From contig NZ_JACHMG010000001.1 of the NCBI RefSeq assembly GCF_014204865.1, positions 5,668,501 to 5,732,500 of the forward strand: a stretch of 64,000 bases of DNA, written 5' to 3'. A model generated the notes under the pieces. That model searched no databases. It was not told the DNA's origin and saw only the letters and a program-made list of their open reading frames with translations. The DNA is from Amycolatopsis jiangsuensis. Lineage in GTDB: Bacteria > Actinomycetota > Actinomycetes > Mycobacteriales > Pseudonocardiaceae. Numbering within the stretch: the stretch's first letter is position 1; each line of letters opens with the position of its first letter. Of the stretch, positions 19,119 to 26,543 are shown piece after piece. A program made the position numbers and the translations under genes.

Positions 19119-19700
19119 CTAGCGCAGACGCGCGAGCAGCCGGGCGCGCACGCCGGGCCACTCGGCGTCGGTGAGCGAGTACAGCACGGTGTCCCGCGAG
19201 GTGCCGTCAGGCCGGACCCGGTGTGCCCGCAACAGGCCCTCGCGCTGGGCGCCGAGCCGCTCGATCGCGCGCTGTGAGCGCAGGTTGCGCGAGTCGGTCT
19301 CCCAGGCCGCCCGCTGCGCACCCAAGCTTTCGAAAGCGTTGCGCAGCAAGAGGAACTTGGCCTCGGTGTTCACCGCGGTGCGCTGGAAATCCGCGCCGAT
19401 CCAGGTGTGCCCGATGGACAGGATGCGGTGTTTCGGCACGACCTGGTAGTACGAGGTGGTGCCGGCGACGCGGCCGGACGCGAGATCGATCTGTGCCCAC
19501 GCGCGCCGGTCCGGATCGGCCAGCGCGGCGCGCACCATCGCTTCGGCTTCGCCGAGGTCGTTCGGCTGCCGCACGTTCAGCCAGGTCCAGATCCCGGGAT
19601 CCGCGCCGGCTTCGAGCAGGCCCGCGGCGTGGTCGGTGGTCAGCGGTTCGAGCCGGACATTCCGGCCGGCCAGCGTCGGGTGCTCGTTCCAGTCACTCAC
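19119..19700 (-). CDS. GNAT acetyltransferase, RimJ/RimL-like
   Basis: A 193-residue GNAT-fold protein. It begins NVRLEPLTTDHAAGL, has SIGHTWIGADFQRTAVNTEAK as the strand-4/acetyl-CoA-binding section, and ends the fold with AIERLGAQREGLLRAH, the pattern of RimJ/RimL-type N-acetyltransferases that modify protein N-termini or small amines. The start is GTG at 19700, divergent from the phosphoribosyltransferase gene. It is the only gene between acs and its neighbours; its 3' end faces the acs promoter region, 100 bp upstream of the acs start. Cytoplasmic; substrate unknown. Confidence 0.85.
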   Translation of the reverse strand: MSDWNEHPTLAGRNVRLEPLTTDHAAGLLEAGADPGIWTWLNVRQPNDLGEAEAMVRAALADPDRRAWAQIDLASGRVAGTTSYYQVVPKHRILSIGHTWIGADFQRTAVNTEAKFLLLRNAFESLGAQRAAWETDSRNLRSQRAIERLGAQREGLLRAHRVRPDGTSRDTVLYSLTDAEWPGVRARLLARLR

Positions 19701-19813
19701 AGGGCCACGCTACGACGTTGAGTGGCTCTTTCAGAGGGCCATTTTCACCTTCGTTCGCCAGTCCACTCGGCCGTTGCCTATGCTCGCGGGACGCACGGGG
19801 AAAGAGAGCGCAC

Positions 19814-20311
19814 ATGGCCGAGGAGCGAGAAGAGCTCACCTGGGACTTGTTCGGGTCGGCCGGTCGTGAGCTGGCCAGGACGGTCGCTGACGACGGGTTC
19901 GCTCCCGATCTGATCCTGTCCATCGCCCGGGGCGGCCTGTTCGTCGCCGGGGCACTCGGCTACGCGCTGGACGTGAAGAACCTGCACGTGATGAACGTCG
20001 AGTTCTACACCGGCGTGGACCAGCGCCTCGAGCTGCCGGTGATGTTGCCGCCGGTGCCCAACGTGGTGGACCTGACGAGCAAGAAGGTGCTCATCGCCGA
20101 CGACGTGGCGGACACCGGCGCCACGCTCAAACTGGTCCGCGACTACTGCGTCGACCACGTGGCCGACGTGCGGTGCGCGGTCGTCTACGAGAAGCCGCAC
20201 TCCACGGTGAAATGCGAGTACGTGTGGCGTCGCACCGACCGGTGGATCAACTTCCCGTGGTCGGTGCTGCCGCCCGTGGTGCGGCGGGACGGGCAGGTGC
20301 TCGACGCGTGA
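19814..20311 (+). CDS. Phosphoribosyltransferase-family protein
   Basis: A 165-residue type I phosphoribosyltransferase fold. The PRPP-binding loop is VLIADDVADTGATLKLV (about residues 92-108), preceded by DLILSIARGGLFVAG, which resembles the xanthine/hypoxanthine PRTase N-terminal loop. It probably transfers ribose phosphate to a purine-type base, but the acceptor cannot be read from sequence. ATG at 19814 is preferred because the long upstream frame is antisense to the acetyltransferase. TATGCT at 19779-19784 could be its -10. The next gene starts within its stop codon (GTGA). Confidence 0.85.
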   Translation: MAEEREELTWDLFGSAGRELARTVADDGFAPDLILSIARGGLFVAGALGYALDVKNLHVMNVEFYTGVDQRLELPVMLPPVPNVVDLTSKKVLIADDVADTGATLKLVRDYCVDHVADVRCAVVYEKPHSTVKCEYVWRRTDRWINFPWSVLPPVVRRDGQVLDA

Positions 20312-21030
20312 GTGATCCACTGAAGCCACTGCTGGAACTCGACGGCGTCACGGCCGCGGCCAAGGCGGCGCAGGACGCGGTGTTCGCCGTGCACCGGCTG
20401 CCGGCGAACCTCCGTGGCGGTGCGGAGACCGCCGCCGAGGCGTCCGTGCGCGCGGCGCGGGCGTCGGCGGGGATCGCCGGTGGCAATCCCGAACTGCCGG
20501 CCGGCGGCGCGGTGGCCGACCCGTTGCTGGCCGGCGCGCTGCGGGTGGCCGAGGCGCTGGAGCCGTTGCTGCCGACCTGGCGGCGGGCGCCGTTGCAAGC
20601 GCTGGCGCGGCTGCACCTGCTGGCCGCCTCCGACCTGGTCGGCGATCCCGACGAACTCGGCCGCCCGCGTCGTGGCGGGGAGCGGCTGGAGATGCTGGCG
20701 CAGCTCGTCACCGGGGCGACGGCGGTGCCCGGACCGGTGCTGACCGCCGTGGTGCACGGCGAGCTGCTGGCGTTGTCCCCGTTCGGTTCGGCGGACGGCG
20801 TGGTCGCCCGCGCGGCGGCGCGGCTGTCGATGATCGCGACCGGCCTCGACCCGAAGGCGCTGACCGTGCCCGAAGTGGCGTTCTTCCGGCGGGTGCCGAA
20901 GTACGTGGAGCTGGCCGAGGGTTTCGCGGCCGGTACGCCCGAGGGGGTGCGTGCCTGGCTGTTGTTCTGCTGCGAAGCGTTCGAGGCCGGCGCACGCGAA
21001 GCCGGCAGCATCTCGTCCGCGGCCGGCTGA
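20308..21030 (+). CDS. Fic-like protein with a degenerate catalytic motif
   Basis: A 240-residue, Ala-rich, helical protein. Residues 150-172 read H-x6-SPFGSADG-x3-R, which lines up with the Fic core HxxFxxIHPFxDGNGRxGR except that the catalytic His is Ser157 and the anion-nest GNGR is changed. The remaining C-terminal helices (TVPEVAFFRRVPKYVELAEGF) resemble related actinobacterial proteins of the Fic superfamily. If the assignment is right, AMP transfer by the usual mechanism is unlikely. It overlaps the phosphoribosyltransferase gene by four bases and may be functionally coupled to it. Other annotations (oxidoreductase) are possible. Confidence 0.5.
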   Translation: MSDPLKPLLELDGVTAAAKAAQDAVFAVHRLPANLRGGAETAAEASVRAARASAGIAGGNPELPAGGAVADPLLAGALRVAEALEPLLPTWRRAPLQALARLHLLAASDLVGDPDELGRPRRGGERLEMLAQLVTGATAVPGPVLTAVVHGELLALSPFGSADGVVARAAARLSMIATGLDPKALTVPEVAFFRRVPKYVELAEGFAAGTPEGVRAWLLFCCEAFEAGAREAGSISSAAG

Positions 21031-21033
21031 GCC

Positions 21034-21600
21034 TCAGCGGCGAATGCCGTCCACCAGCAGGTCGAACATCCGGTTCAGCTGCTCTTGTCCGCCGTTGAGC
21101 GTGGTCGCGGAGACCATGCCGACCACGCTGACCACGACGTCCTCGGCGCGGATGTCGCCGCGCAGCGTGCTGTCCGCGATGCCGGCGTCGAGGATGGTCT
21201 GCACCGCGGCGGAAAGGTCCTCGCGCGCGTCGGAAACGACGACGGCGCCGGAGGCGTACAGCGCTCGCAGGGAGTCGGCCATTTCCCGCTTCGCGGTCGC
21301 GTAATCGGCGAACTTGTCCATCCAGCGGCGCAGCGCGCGGACCGGTTGTCCGGCGGCGAGCAGGATCTCCGCGCTGGCGCACAGCTGGGCCAGCTCGTCC
21401 CGGTACAGCGCCTCGACCAGCGCTTCGCGGGTCGGGAAGTGCCGGTAGAGGGTGCCGATGCCGACTCCGGCGTCGCGGGCGATCTGCTCCAGCGTCACCG
21501 GTTCCCGGCCGTCGGCGAAGGCTGCACGGCCTGCCTCCAGCAGCCGGTTGCGGTTGCGTTCGGCGTCCGCTCGGCGGCGTGGTGGTTCCTGACCCGACAT
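21034..21600 (-). CDS. TetR-family transcription regulator
   Basis: A 188-residue regulator. The N-terminal HTH is VTLEQIARDAGVGIGTLYRHF (about residues 34-54, split here as VTLEQIARDAGVGIG and TLYRHF), the standard TetR signature. The C-terminal ligand domain is 120 residues and unassigned. It is divergent from an aldo/keto reductase gene, with two copies of its probable operator in the 91-bp gap, one touching its own start codon. It therefore probably represses both genes and is released by a substrate of the reductase. Confidence 0.9.
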   Translation of the reverse strand: MSGQEPPRRRADAERNRNRLLEAGRAAFADGREPVTLEQIARDAGVGIGTLYRHFPTREALVEALYRDELAQLCASAEILLAAGQPVRALRRWMDKFADYATAKREMADSLRALYASGAVVVSDAREDLSAAVQTILDAGIADSTLRGDIRAEDVVVSVVGMVSATTLNGGQEQLNRMFDLLVDGIRR

Positions 21601-21656
21601 GATGCGGAGGCTCCTCCGGTTCTGCTATCGTGACGATGCGGAGGCGCCTCCGCATC
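21601..21656. promoter_or_regulatory. TetR operator pair between tetR and aldo/keto reductase
   Basis: A perfect 22-bp palindrome at 21635-21656 has the arms GATGCGGAGGC and GCCTCCGCATC. A second, imperfect copy beginning with the same GATGCGGAGG and followed by CTCCTCCG lies at 21601-21622, immediately next to the tetR ATG. Spacing and position fit a self-repressing TetR operator. Confidence 0.75.
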
Positions 21657-21691
21657 ACTTTCCACTATGCCAGAGCTGGAGGCACACCCTC

Positions 21692-22585
21692 ATGACTGCA
21701 CGTGATTCTTCCGCACCCGGCGGTACCGCGAATCTCGCCGGACGCCAGGTCGCGCGGATCGGCTTCGGCGCCATGCAGCTGGAGCGTGCGTCGGCCGCGC
21801 ACGAGGACCGCCTCGCGGTGCTGCGGCAGGCGATCGACGGCGGCGTCAACCACATCGACACCGCGCACTTCTACGGCGCGGGTGTCTGCAACGACCTCAT
21901 CCGCGAAGCCCTCGCGCCGTACCCGCAGGACCTGGTCGTCGTGACCAAGATCGGCGCGGACAACAAGCCCGACGGCTCCCTCGAGCTGCGGCAGCGGCCG
22001 GAGGAGCTGCGCGCCCAGATCGAGGCCAACCTCACCGGCCTCGGCGTCGACCGGCTGGACGTGGTCAACCTGCGCCGCGGTGACGCCGCTCCCGGGCTGG
22101 TCGCCGAGGGCGAGCAGATCGTCGACATCGACAGCCAGCTCGCCGAGCTGATCGCCCTGCGTGACGCGGGCAAGATCGGCGCCATCGGACTCAGCCACGT
22201 CTCGGCCGACCAGCTGCGGCACGCGTTGCCCGCGAGGATCGTGTGCGTGCAGAACGCCTACAGCGTGCTCGACCGTTCCGGCGAGCCGGTGCTGGACCTG
22301 TGCCGGGAACACGGGGTCGCGTGGGTGCCGTTCTTCCCGCTCGGCTCGGCCTTCGACCTCGGCTGGGACGTCACCGGGCATCCGGTGGTCACCGGAATCG
22401 CCGCCGACCTCGGCGTCACCCCGGCGCAGGTGGCGCTGGCCTGGCTGCTGGCGCACGACGAGCACACCCTGCTCATCCCGGGCACGGCCAACCCCGCCCA
22501 CCTGGCCGAAAACCTGGCCGTCCGCGACGTACGGCTGCCAGCGGCCGCGATCGACGCCCTGGACCACATCGCCGTGACGCCGTGA
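21692..22585 (+). CDS. Aldo/keto reductase
   Basis: A 297-residue NADPH-dependent oxidoreductase of the AKR barrel fold. The catalytic Asp and Tyr are in HIDTAHFYG (about residues 49-57) and the Lys in VVVTKIG (about 80-86). The fourth tetrad residue, normally His, lies in VVNLRRGD and reads Arg, seen in some AKR subfamilies with altered chemistry. The C-terminal cofactor-binding part is LLIPGTANPAHLAENL. The ATG at 21692 has a GGAGG 9 bases upstream; a longer upstream start would cover the operators. It is controlled by the divergent TetR gene. Confidence 0.88.
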   Translation: MTARDSSAPGGTANLAGRQVARIGFGAMQLERASAAHEDRLAVLRQAIDGGVNHIDTAHFYGAGVCNDLIREALAPYPQDLVVVTKIGADNKPDGSLELRQRPEELRAQIEANLTGLGVDRLDVVNLRRGDAAPGLVAEGEQIVDIDSQLAELIALRDAGKIGAIGLSHVSADQLRHALPARIVCVQNAYSVLDRSGEPVLDLCREHGVAWVPFFPLGSAFDLGWDVTGHPVVTGIAADLGVTPAQVALAWLLAHDEHTLLIPGTANPAHLAENLAVRDVRLPAAAIDALDHIAVTP

Positions 22586-22732
22586 CGCCGTGACCGGCCC
22601 GCAGCCGTGACCGGTGCTGCTCGAACTGTGCTGTCCAGAATCGCTCGTCCTGCACTGTCACATCCGGCAGCCCTGTCGAGTCCTCACTTCAGGACCCGCC
22701 GAACGCGGGCGAGGTGGCAGGAGGAGAACCTG

Positions 22733-23185
22733 ATGCAGGCTCGGATGACCCACCCGGTCAAGGTGCACCCGGAAGCCATGCAGGCGCTGATGGCACTGAA
22801 CAAGGCGGCGCACGCGAGCACGCTGCCCGCGGCCACCCACCAGCTGGTCCACCTGCGGGTCAGCCAGATCAACGGCTGCAGCGTGTGCGTGGACATGCAC
22901 GCGCGTGAGCTGAAGCAGGCAGGGGAGACCGACGAGCGGATCTGGGCGGTCGGCGCCTGGCGGGAATCGCCGTACTTCACCGACGCGGAGCGGGCCGCGC
23001 TGGCGCTGGCCGAACACGTGACGCGGATCGCGGACCGCCCGGACGCGGTTCCGGACGAGGTCTGGGACGAGGCCGCCGATCACTACGACGAGAAGGAACT
23101 GTCGTCCCTGCTGCTGACCATTGCCGGGATCAACGTGTGGAACCGCCTGAACGGCGCGATCCGGCAGCCCGTCGGCTCCTGGTGA
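22733..23185 (+). CDS. AhpD-like carboxymuconolactone-decarboxylase family protein
   Basis: A 150-residue protein. NGCSVCVDMHARELK (about residues 44-58) has the Cys-x-x-Cys-x3-His arrangement of AhpD alkylhydroperoxidase-like proteins, with a redox-active cysteine pair. The start MQARMTHPVKVHPEAM follows GGAGGAG at good distance; a longer frame upstream is not believed. It probably detoxifies organic hydroperoxides or acts as an antioxidant partner. A 147-bp gap with no ORF separates it from the reductase; a terminator hairpin lies just downstream, shared with the convergent nickel transporter. Confidence 0.85.
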   Translation: MQARMTHPVKVHPEAMQALMALNKAAHASTLPAATHQLVHLRVSQINGCSVCVDMHARELKQAGETDERIWAVGAWRESPYFTDAERAALALAEHVTRIADRPDAVPDEVWDEAADHYDEKELSSLLLTIAGINVWNRLNGAIRQPVGSW

Positions 23186-23190
23186 CCGGT

Positions 23191-23216
23191 GCGGCGGCGC
23201 TTTCCGGCGCCGCCGC
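23191..23216. terminator. Bidirectional terminator between AhpD-like and NiCoT genes
   Basis: GCGGCGGCGC (23191-23200) pairs with GCGCCGCCGC (23207-23216) around a 6-nt loop. It sits between two convergent stops. Confidence 0.75.
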
Positions 23217-24296
23217 TCAGGCCGGGCCGTCCAGCCGGGCGCTCCACTTCTCTTCGATCCGGCCGAACCGCCACACCGCCAGCGCGACCAGCCAGGTGAA
23301 CACGAACAGCGCGACGATCGCGAAGCCGGCGTAGTCCAGGTCCACGCCGGCGATCGCGGCCAGCGGACCGCGGGTGATGGCGAGCTTTTCGGCCAGCAGC
23401 GAGACGAGTTCGATGGTGCCGACGCCGAGCGCGACGGCCACCGACAGCGCGGTCACCGTGAGGTTGTAGTAGATCTTGCGGATCGGCCGGGCGAAGGCCC
23501 AGCCGTAGGCGTAGTTCATCAGCACGCCGTCGGCCGCGTCGAACAGGCTCATCCCGGCGGCGAACAACACCGGCAGTACCAGGATCGCGTACCAGGGCAG
23601 GGAAAACGCGGCCGCGCCCGCGGCGAGCACGAGCAGCCCGATCTCCGTCGCGGTGTCGAAACCGAGTCCGAAGAGGACACCCACCGGATAGCTGTGCCAC
23701 GGCTTGCGGACCGTCTTCGTCAGGCCACGCAGCAGCCGGTTCATCAGTCCGCGGTTGGCGAGGTGGTGCTCCAGCGCCGCTTCGTCGAATTCGCCGCGGC
23801 GCATCGCCGCGAACACCCGGGCGAGGCCGACGAGTGCCACCAGGTTCGTGATCGCGATGAGGTACAGGAAAGCCCCGGACACCGATGTACCGATGAGCCC
23901 GGTGGTCTCGTGCAGCGCCGAGGAATCGTCCTCGAGCTGTCCGGCCAGCGCCCGCACACCGAGCGAGAGCAGCAGGCACAGCGCGAACACGATGGTCGAG
24001 TGCCCGAGGGAAAACCAGAACCCCACAGACAACGGACGTTGTCCCTCGGACATCAGCTTGCGGGTGGTGTTGTCGATGGCGGCGATGTGGTCGGCGTCGA
24101 ACGCGTGCCGCATCCCCAGGGTGAACGCGGTGACGCCGAGCCCGATGCCGAATCCGCCCGCGGCGCCGAGTTCGTAGTGCCGCGGCGCGACCACCAGCGC
24201 CAGCAGTCCCCAGCCGACGACGTTGAGCAGCAGGATCACCACAGCCATCCCGCCGATCGACCAGCGCTCGCCTCGGGACTGGCTCGACTTGCCCAC
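23217..24296 (-). CDS. NiCoT-family nickel/cobalt transporter
   Basis: A 359-residue membrane protein with about eight helices. The signature RHAFDADHIAAIDNTTRK (about residues 63-80), containing the metal-binding H-x4-DH, is diagnostic of the HoxN/NixA NiCoT family; FSLGHSTIVFA, YPVGVLFGLGFDTATEIGL and LFAAGMSLFDAADGVLM are the other conserved motifs. It imports Ni2+ or Co2+ at low concentration. The start is GTG. No nickel enzyme gene is nearby and there is not enough upstream space for a cobalamin riboswitch (88 bp to murQ's end). Confidence 0.93.
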   Translation of the reverse strand: MGKSSQSRGERWSIGGMAVVILLLNVVGWGLLALVVAPRHYELGAAGGFGIGLGVTAFTLGMRHAFDADHIAAIDNTTRKLMSEGQRPLSVGFWFSLGHSTIVFALCLLLSLGVRALAGQLEDDSSALHETTGLIGTSVSGAFLYLIAITNLVALVGLARVFAAMRRGEFDEAALEHHLANRGLMNRLLRGLTKTVRKPWHSYPVGVLFGLGFDTATEIGLLVLAAGAAAFSLPWYAILVLPVLFAAGMSLFDAADGVLMNYAYGWAFARPIRKIYYNLTVTALSVAVALGVGTIELVSLLAEKLAITRGPLAAIAGVDLDYAGFAIVALFVFTWLVALAVWRFGRIEEKWSARLDGPA

Positions 24297-24345
24297 CCAG
24301 GAAGGCTAAACAGCCGCCCCGCCGAACCGCAACGCTCGTGAGTGC

Positions 24346-24369
24346 TGCGGCCGGTTCTCACCGGCCGCA
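24346..24369. terminator. Terminator hairpin downstream of murQ
   Basis: A 9-bp stem, TGCGGCCGG (24346-24354) with CCGGCCGCA (24361-24369), encloses TTCTCA. It begins 16 bp downstream of the murQ stop and no other gene overlaps it. Confidence 0.7.
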
Positions 24370-24384
24370 CCACCCACGAGGGGG

Positions 24385-25311
24385 TCAGCCGGCGCGCAGG
24401 TGCAGCGAGTCGAGTGCCTTGCGCACGTGCCCGCCGGTCGCCTCGAGCGCCGCGGCGGCGCGGGTGACGTCGCTGCCGGACAGCAGGTGCACGAGCGCCA
24501 CTTTGAGGTCGTCACCGGCTTCGGCGAGCGCGTCCGAACAGTCGGCCATGGTCATGCCGGTGGCCTCCTGCAGGATACGCACCGTGCGGCCGCGCAGCTT
24601 CGCGTTGGTGGCGCGCATGCTGACCATCAGGTTGGAGTAGGTCTTGCCCATCTTGATCATCGTCGTGGTGGAGAACGCGGTGAGGATCAGCTTCTGCGCG
24701 GTACCGGCCTTCATCCGGGTGGAACCGGCGATGGCCTCCGGGCCGGTCGCGACGGCGATCAGCACGTCGACCCCGGACGGTTTGGCCGCACGCGGGTTGG
24801 CCGACACGAGGCCGGTGCGTGCGCCCGCCCGGCTCGCCGCGGCGAGCGCGCCGAGCACGTACGGCGTCCGCCCGGACGCGGCCAGCCCGAGCACGAAGTC
24901 ACCCGGCCGCACGACCTCCGACAGCTCGGCTTCGCCGGCTTCCGCGTCGTCCTCGGCGTTCTCCACGGCTTCCCGCAGTGCCTTCGCGCCACCGGCGTGG
25001 TGCGCCACGAACCAGTCGGAGGGCACGTTGAAGGTGGGCACGAGTTCGGCCGCGTCCAGCGTGGCCAGCCGCCCCGAGGTACCCGCGCCGACGTAGTGCA
25101 CCCGCCCGCCGCCGCGCAGCGCGTCGACCGCGTAGTCGACCGCACGGGCCAGCTGCGGCAGCACCTCCGCCACCGCGTCCGGCACCTTGCGGTCCTCGGC
25201 GTTGATCGCACCCAGGATCGCCTGGGTGGACATCAGGTCGATGTCGACGGTACGGGGGTTGCGTTGTTCGGTCGGAGAATCGACGTGCACCGCCTGGCAC
25301 GGGACGGTCAT
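24385..25311 (-). CDS. murQ: N-acetylmuramic acid 6-phosphate etherase
   Basis: A 308-residue SIS-domain enzyme, the usual MurQ length. It removes the D-lactyl ether of MurNAc-6-phosphate to give GlcNAc-6-phosphate. The sugar-phosphate site is seen in VHYVGAGTSGRLATLDAAEL and GLAASGRTPYVLGAL, and the catalytic region near TRMKAGTAQKLILT. A C-terminal helical domain follows. The ATG at 25311 is preferred over an upstream one. It is 19 bp downstream of the RpiR regulator gene and co-transcribed with it. It is the cytoplasmic end of the wall-salvage pathway of this locus. Confidence 0.96.
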   Translation of the reverse strand: MTVPCQAVHVDSPTEQRNPRTVDIDLMSTQAILGAINAEDRKVPDAVAEVLPQLARAVDYAVDALRGGGRVHYVGAGTSGRLATLDAAELVPTFNVPSDWFVAHHAGGAKALREAVENAEDDAEAGEAELSEVVRPGDFVLGLAASGRTPYVLGALAAASRAGARTGLVSANPRAAKPSGVDVLIAVATGPEAIAGSTRMKAGTAQKLILTAFSTTTMIKMGKTYSNLMVSMRATNAKLRGRTVRILQEATGMTMADCSDALAEAGDDLKVALVHLLSGSDVTRAAAALEATGGHVRKALDSLHLRAG

Positions 25312-25330
25312 CACGGGCCTCACTTTCCCC

Positions 25331-26332
25331 TCACTTGCCGGTTTCGCGCGGACGGCGGCGGCCGTCGGGCCTGACCCCGAGCCGGTGCGAGCCGACCGCA
25401 TCCCTTGTCGCGTCGAGTGCGCTGACCGAGGCGTCCATGTGCCGCTGCGCGACCCCGATGAAAAGGCAGTCGATCACGGTCAGCTGGGCGATCCGGCTCG
25501 CCGTCGCGCCCGAGCGGAACGTGGTTTCCCTGGCCGCGGTGGTCAGTACGTGGTCGGCGACCTCGGTGACCGGCGAGCGCGGGAAGTTCGTGACCGCCAC
25601 GGTCACCGCGCCGTGCTCGCGGGCCACGCGCAGCGCCTCCACGGTGTCCGTGGTGGCGCCGGTGTGCGAGACGCCGATCGCGACGTCGCCCGGCTGCATG
25701 ACCGCGGCTGAGGTGAGCATGATGTGCGTGTCCGACCAGGCGAAGCTGATCCGCCCGATCCGGTGCAGCTTCTGCTGCAGGTCCGCGGCGACGAACGCAC
25801 TGGCGCCCACGCCGTACACATCGACGCGCCCGGCATTCGCGACAAGGTCGATCACGCTCTGCAGCGCGGCCACGTCGAGCTGGTCGGCGGTCTCCTCGAC
25901 CGCGCGCGCGTCGGCGAAGCTGACTTTCCCGATCACCGACGCCAGGTCGTCGCCCGGGCCGATCTCGCCGCCGAGGTTGCGCGTGGTGCGCGCCTCGGTG
26001 CGCGCGGTGTCCGCGGCGAGCGCGATGCGCAGCTGCGGGTAGCCACCGACGCCGACGGCCTTGCAGAACCGGGTCACGGTGGTCTCGGAGGTGTTCGCCG
26101 CGAGGGCGACCTCGGTGATACTGCGCCGCGCGACGGCGCCCGGGTCGTCGAGCACAACCTTCGCGACACGCTGTTCGGCCCGCGCGAGACCGGGCAGAAG
26201 AGAGCGGATGCGGACCAACGGGCTCGCGTCCGCGTCCCGCGCAGGCGGCTGACCTGCGAGGTGCTCGGACGGTGCGGTGATGACTACGGAATCGGTATCA
26301 TCCGCCGTCGGAAAGTTACTAACCGTTGGCAT
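25331..26332 (-). CDS. RpiR/MurR-family regulator with SIS domain
   Basis: A regulator of about 333 residues. An N-terminal RpiR HTH (LAANTSETTVTRFCKAVGVGG) precedes a SIS sugar-phosphate-binding domain (VDVYGVGASAFVAADLQ, then VSHTGATTDTVEALR). In B. subtilis and E. coli the homologue MurR represses murQ and senses MurNAc-6-phosphate. Two ATGs are possible (26353 and 26332); I use the second because the first has its AAGG directly at the codon. It is the first gene of the murR-murQ pair, separated from the hydrolase operon by 190 bp, so it may have its own promoter. Confidence 0.85.
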   Translation of the reverse strand: MPTVSNFPTADDTDSVVITAPSEHLAGQPPARDADASPLVRIRSLLPGLARAEQRVAKVVLDDPGAVARRSITEVALAANTSETTVTRFCKAVGVGGYPQLRIALAADTARTEARTTRNLGGEIGPGDDLASVIGKVSFADARAVEETADQLDVAALQSVIDLVANAGRVDVYGVGASAFVAADLQQKLHRIGRISFAWSDTHIMLTSAAVMQPGDVAIGVSHTGATTDTVEALRVAREHGAVTVAVTNFPRSPVTEVADHVLTTAARETTFRSGATASRIAQLTVIDCLFIGVAQRHMDASVSALDATRDAVGSHRLGVRPDGRRRPRETGK

Positions 26333-26543
26333 TTGAGACAAGGTTACCCACATCCTTCGGCAGGATCACAACCCGTCCGTGTCTGCGGACTTCGGTTTGC
26401 GATTAATCGTCGTACTGAAAGTCGCTAACCGGGTCTGCCTTGTTAACGAACTCAAGCTAACGACTTGGCAACTTAGTGTCGCTACCGGAGGGCGAGTGGA
26501 CCGCTGACTGGGACGGGATGTTCGGCACTGCGCGACGGCACGC

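Noticed and set aside
16953..19277. A 774-residue plus-strand frame over acs.
   Set aside because: Antisense to acetyl-CoA synthetase, which is complete with all motifs.
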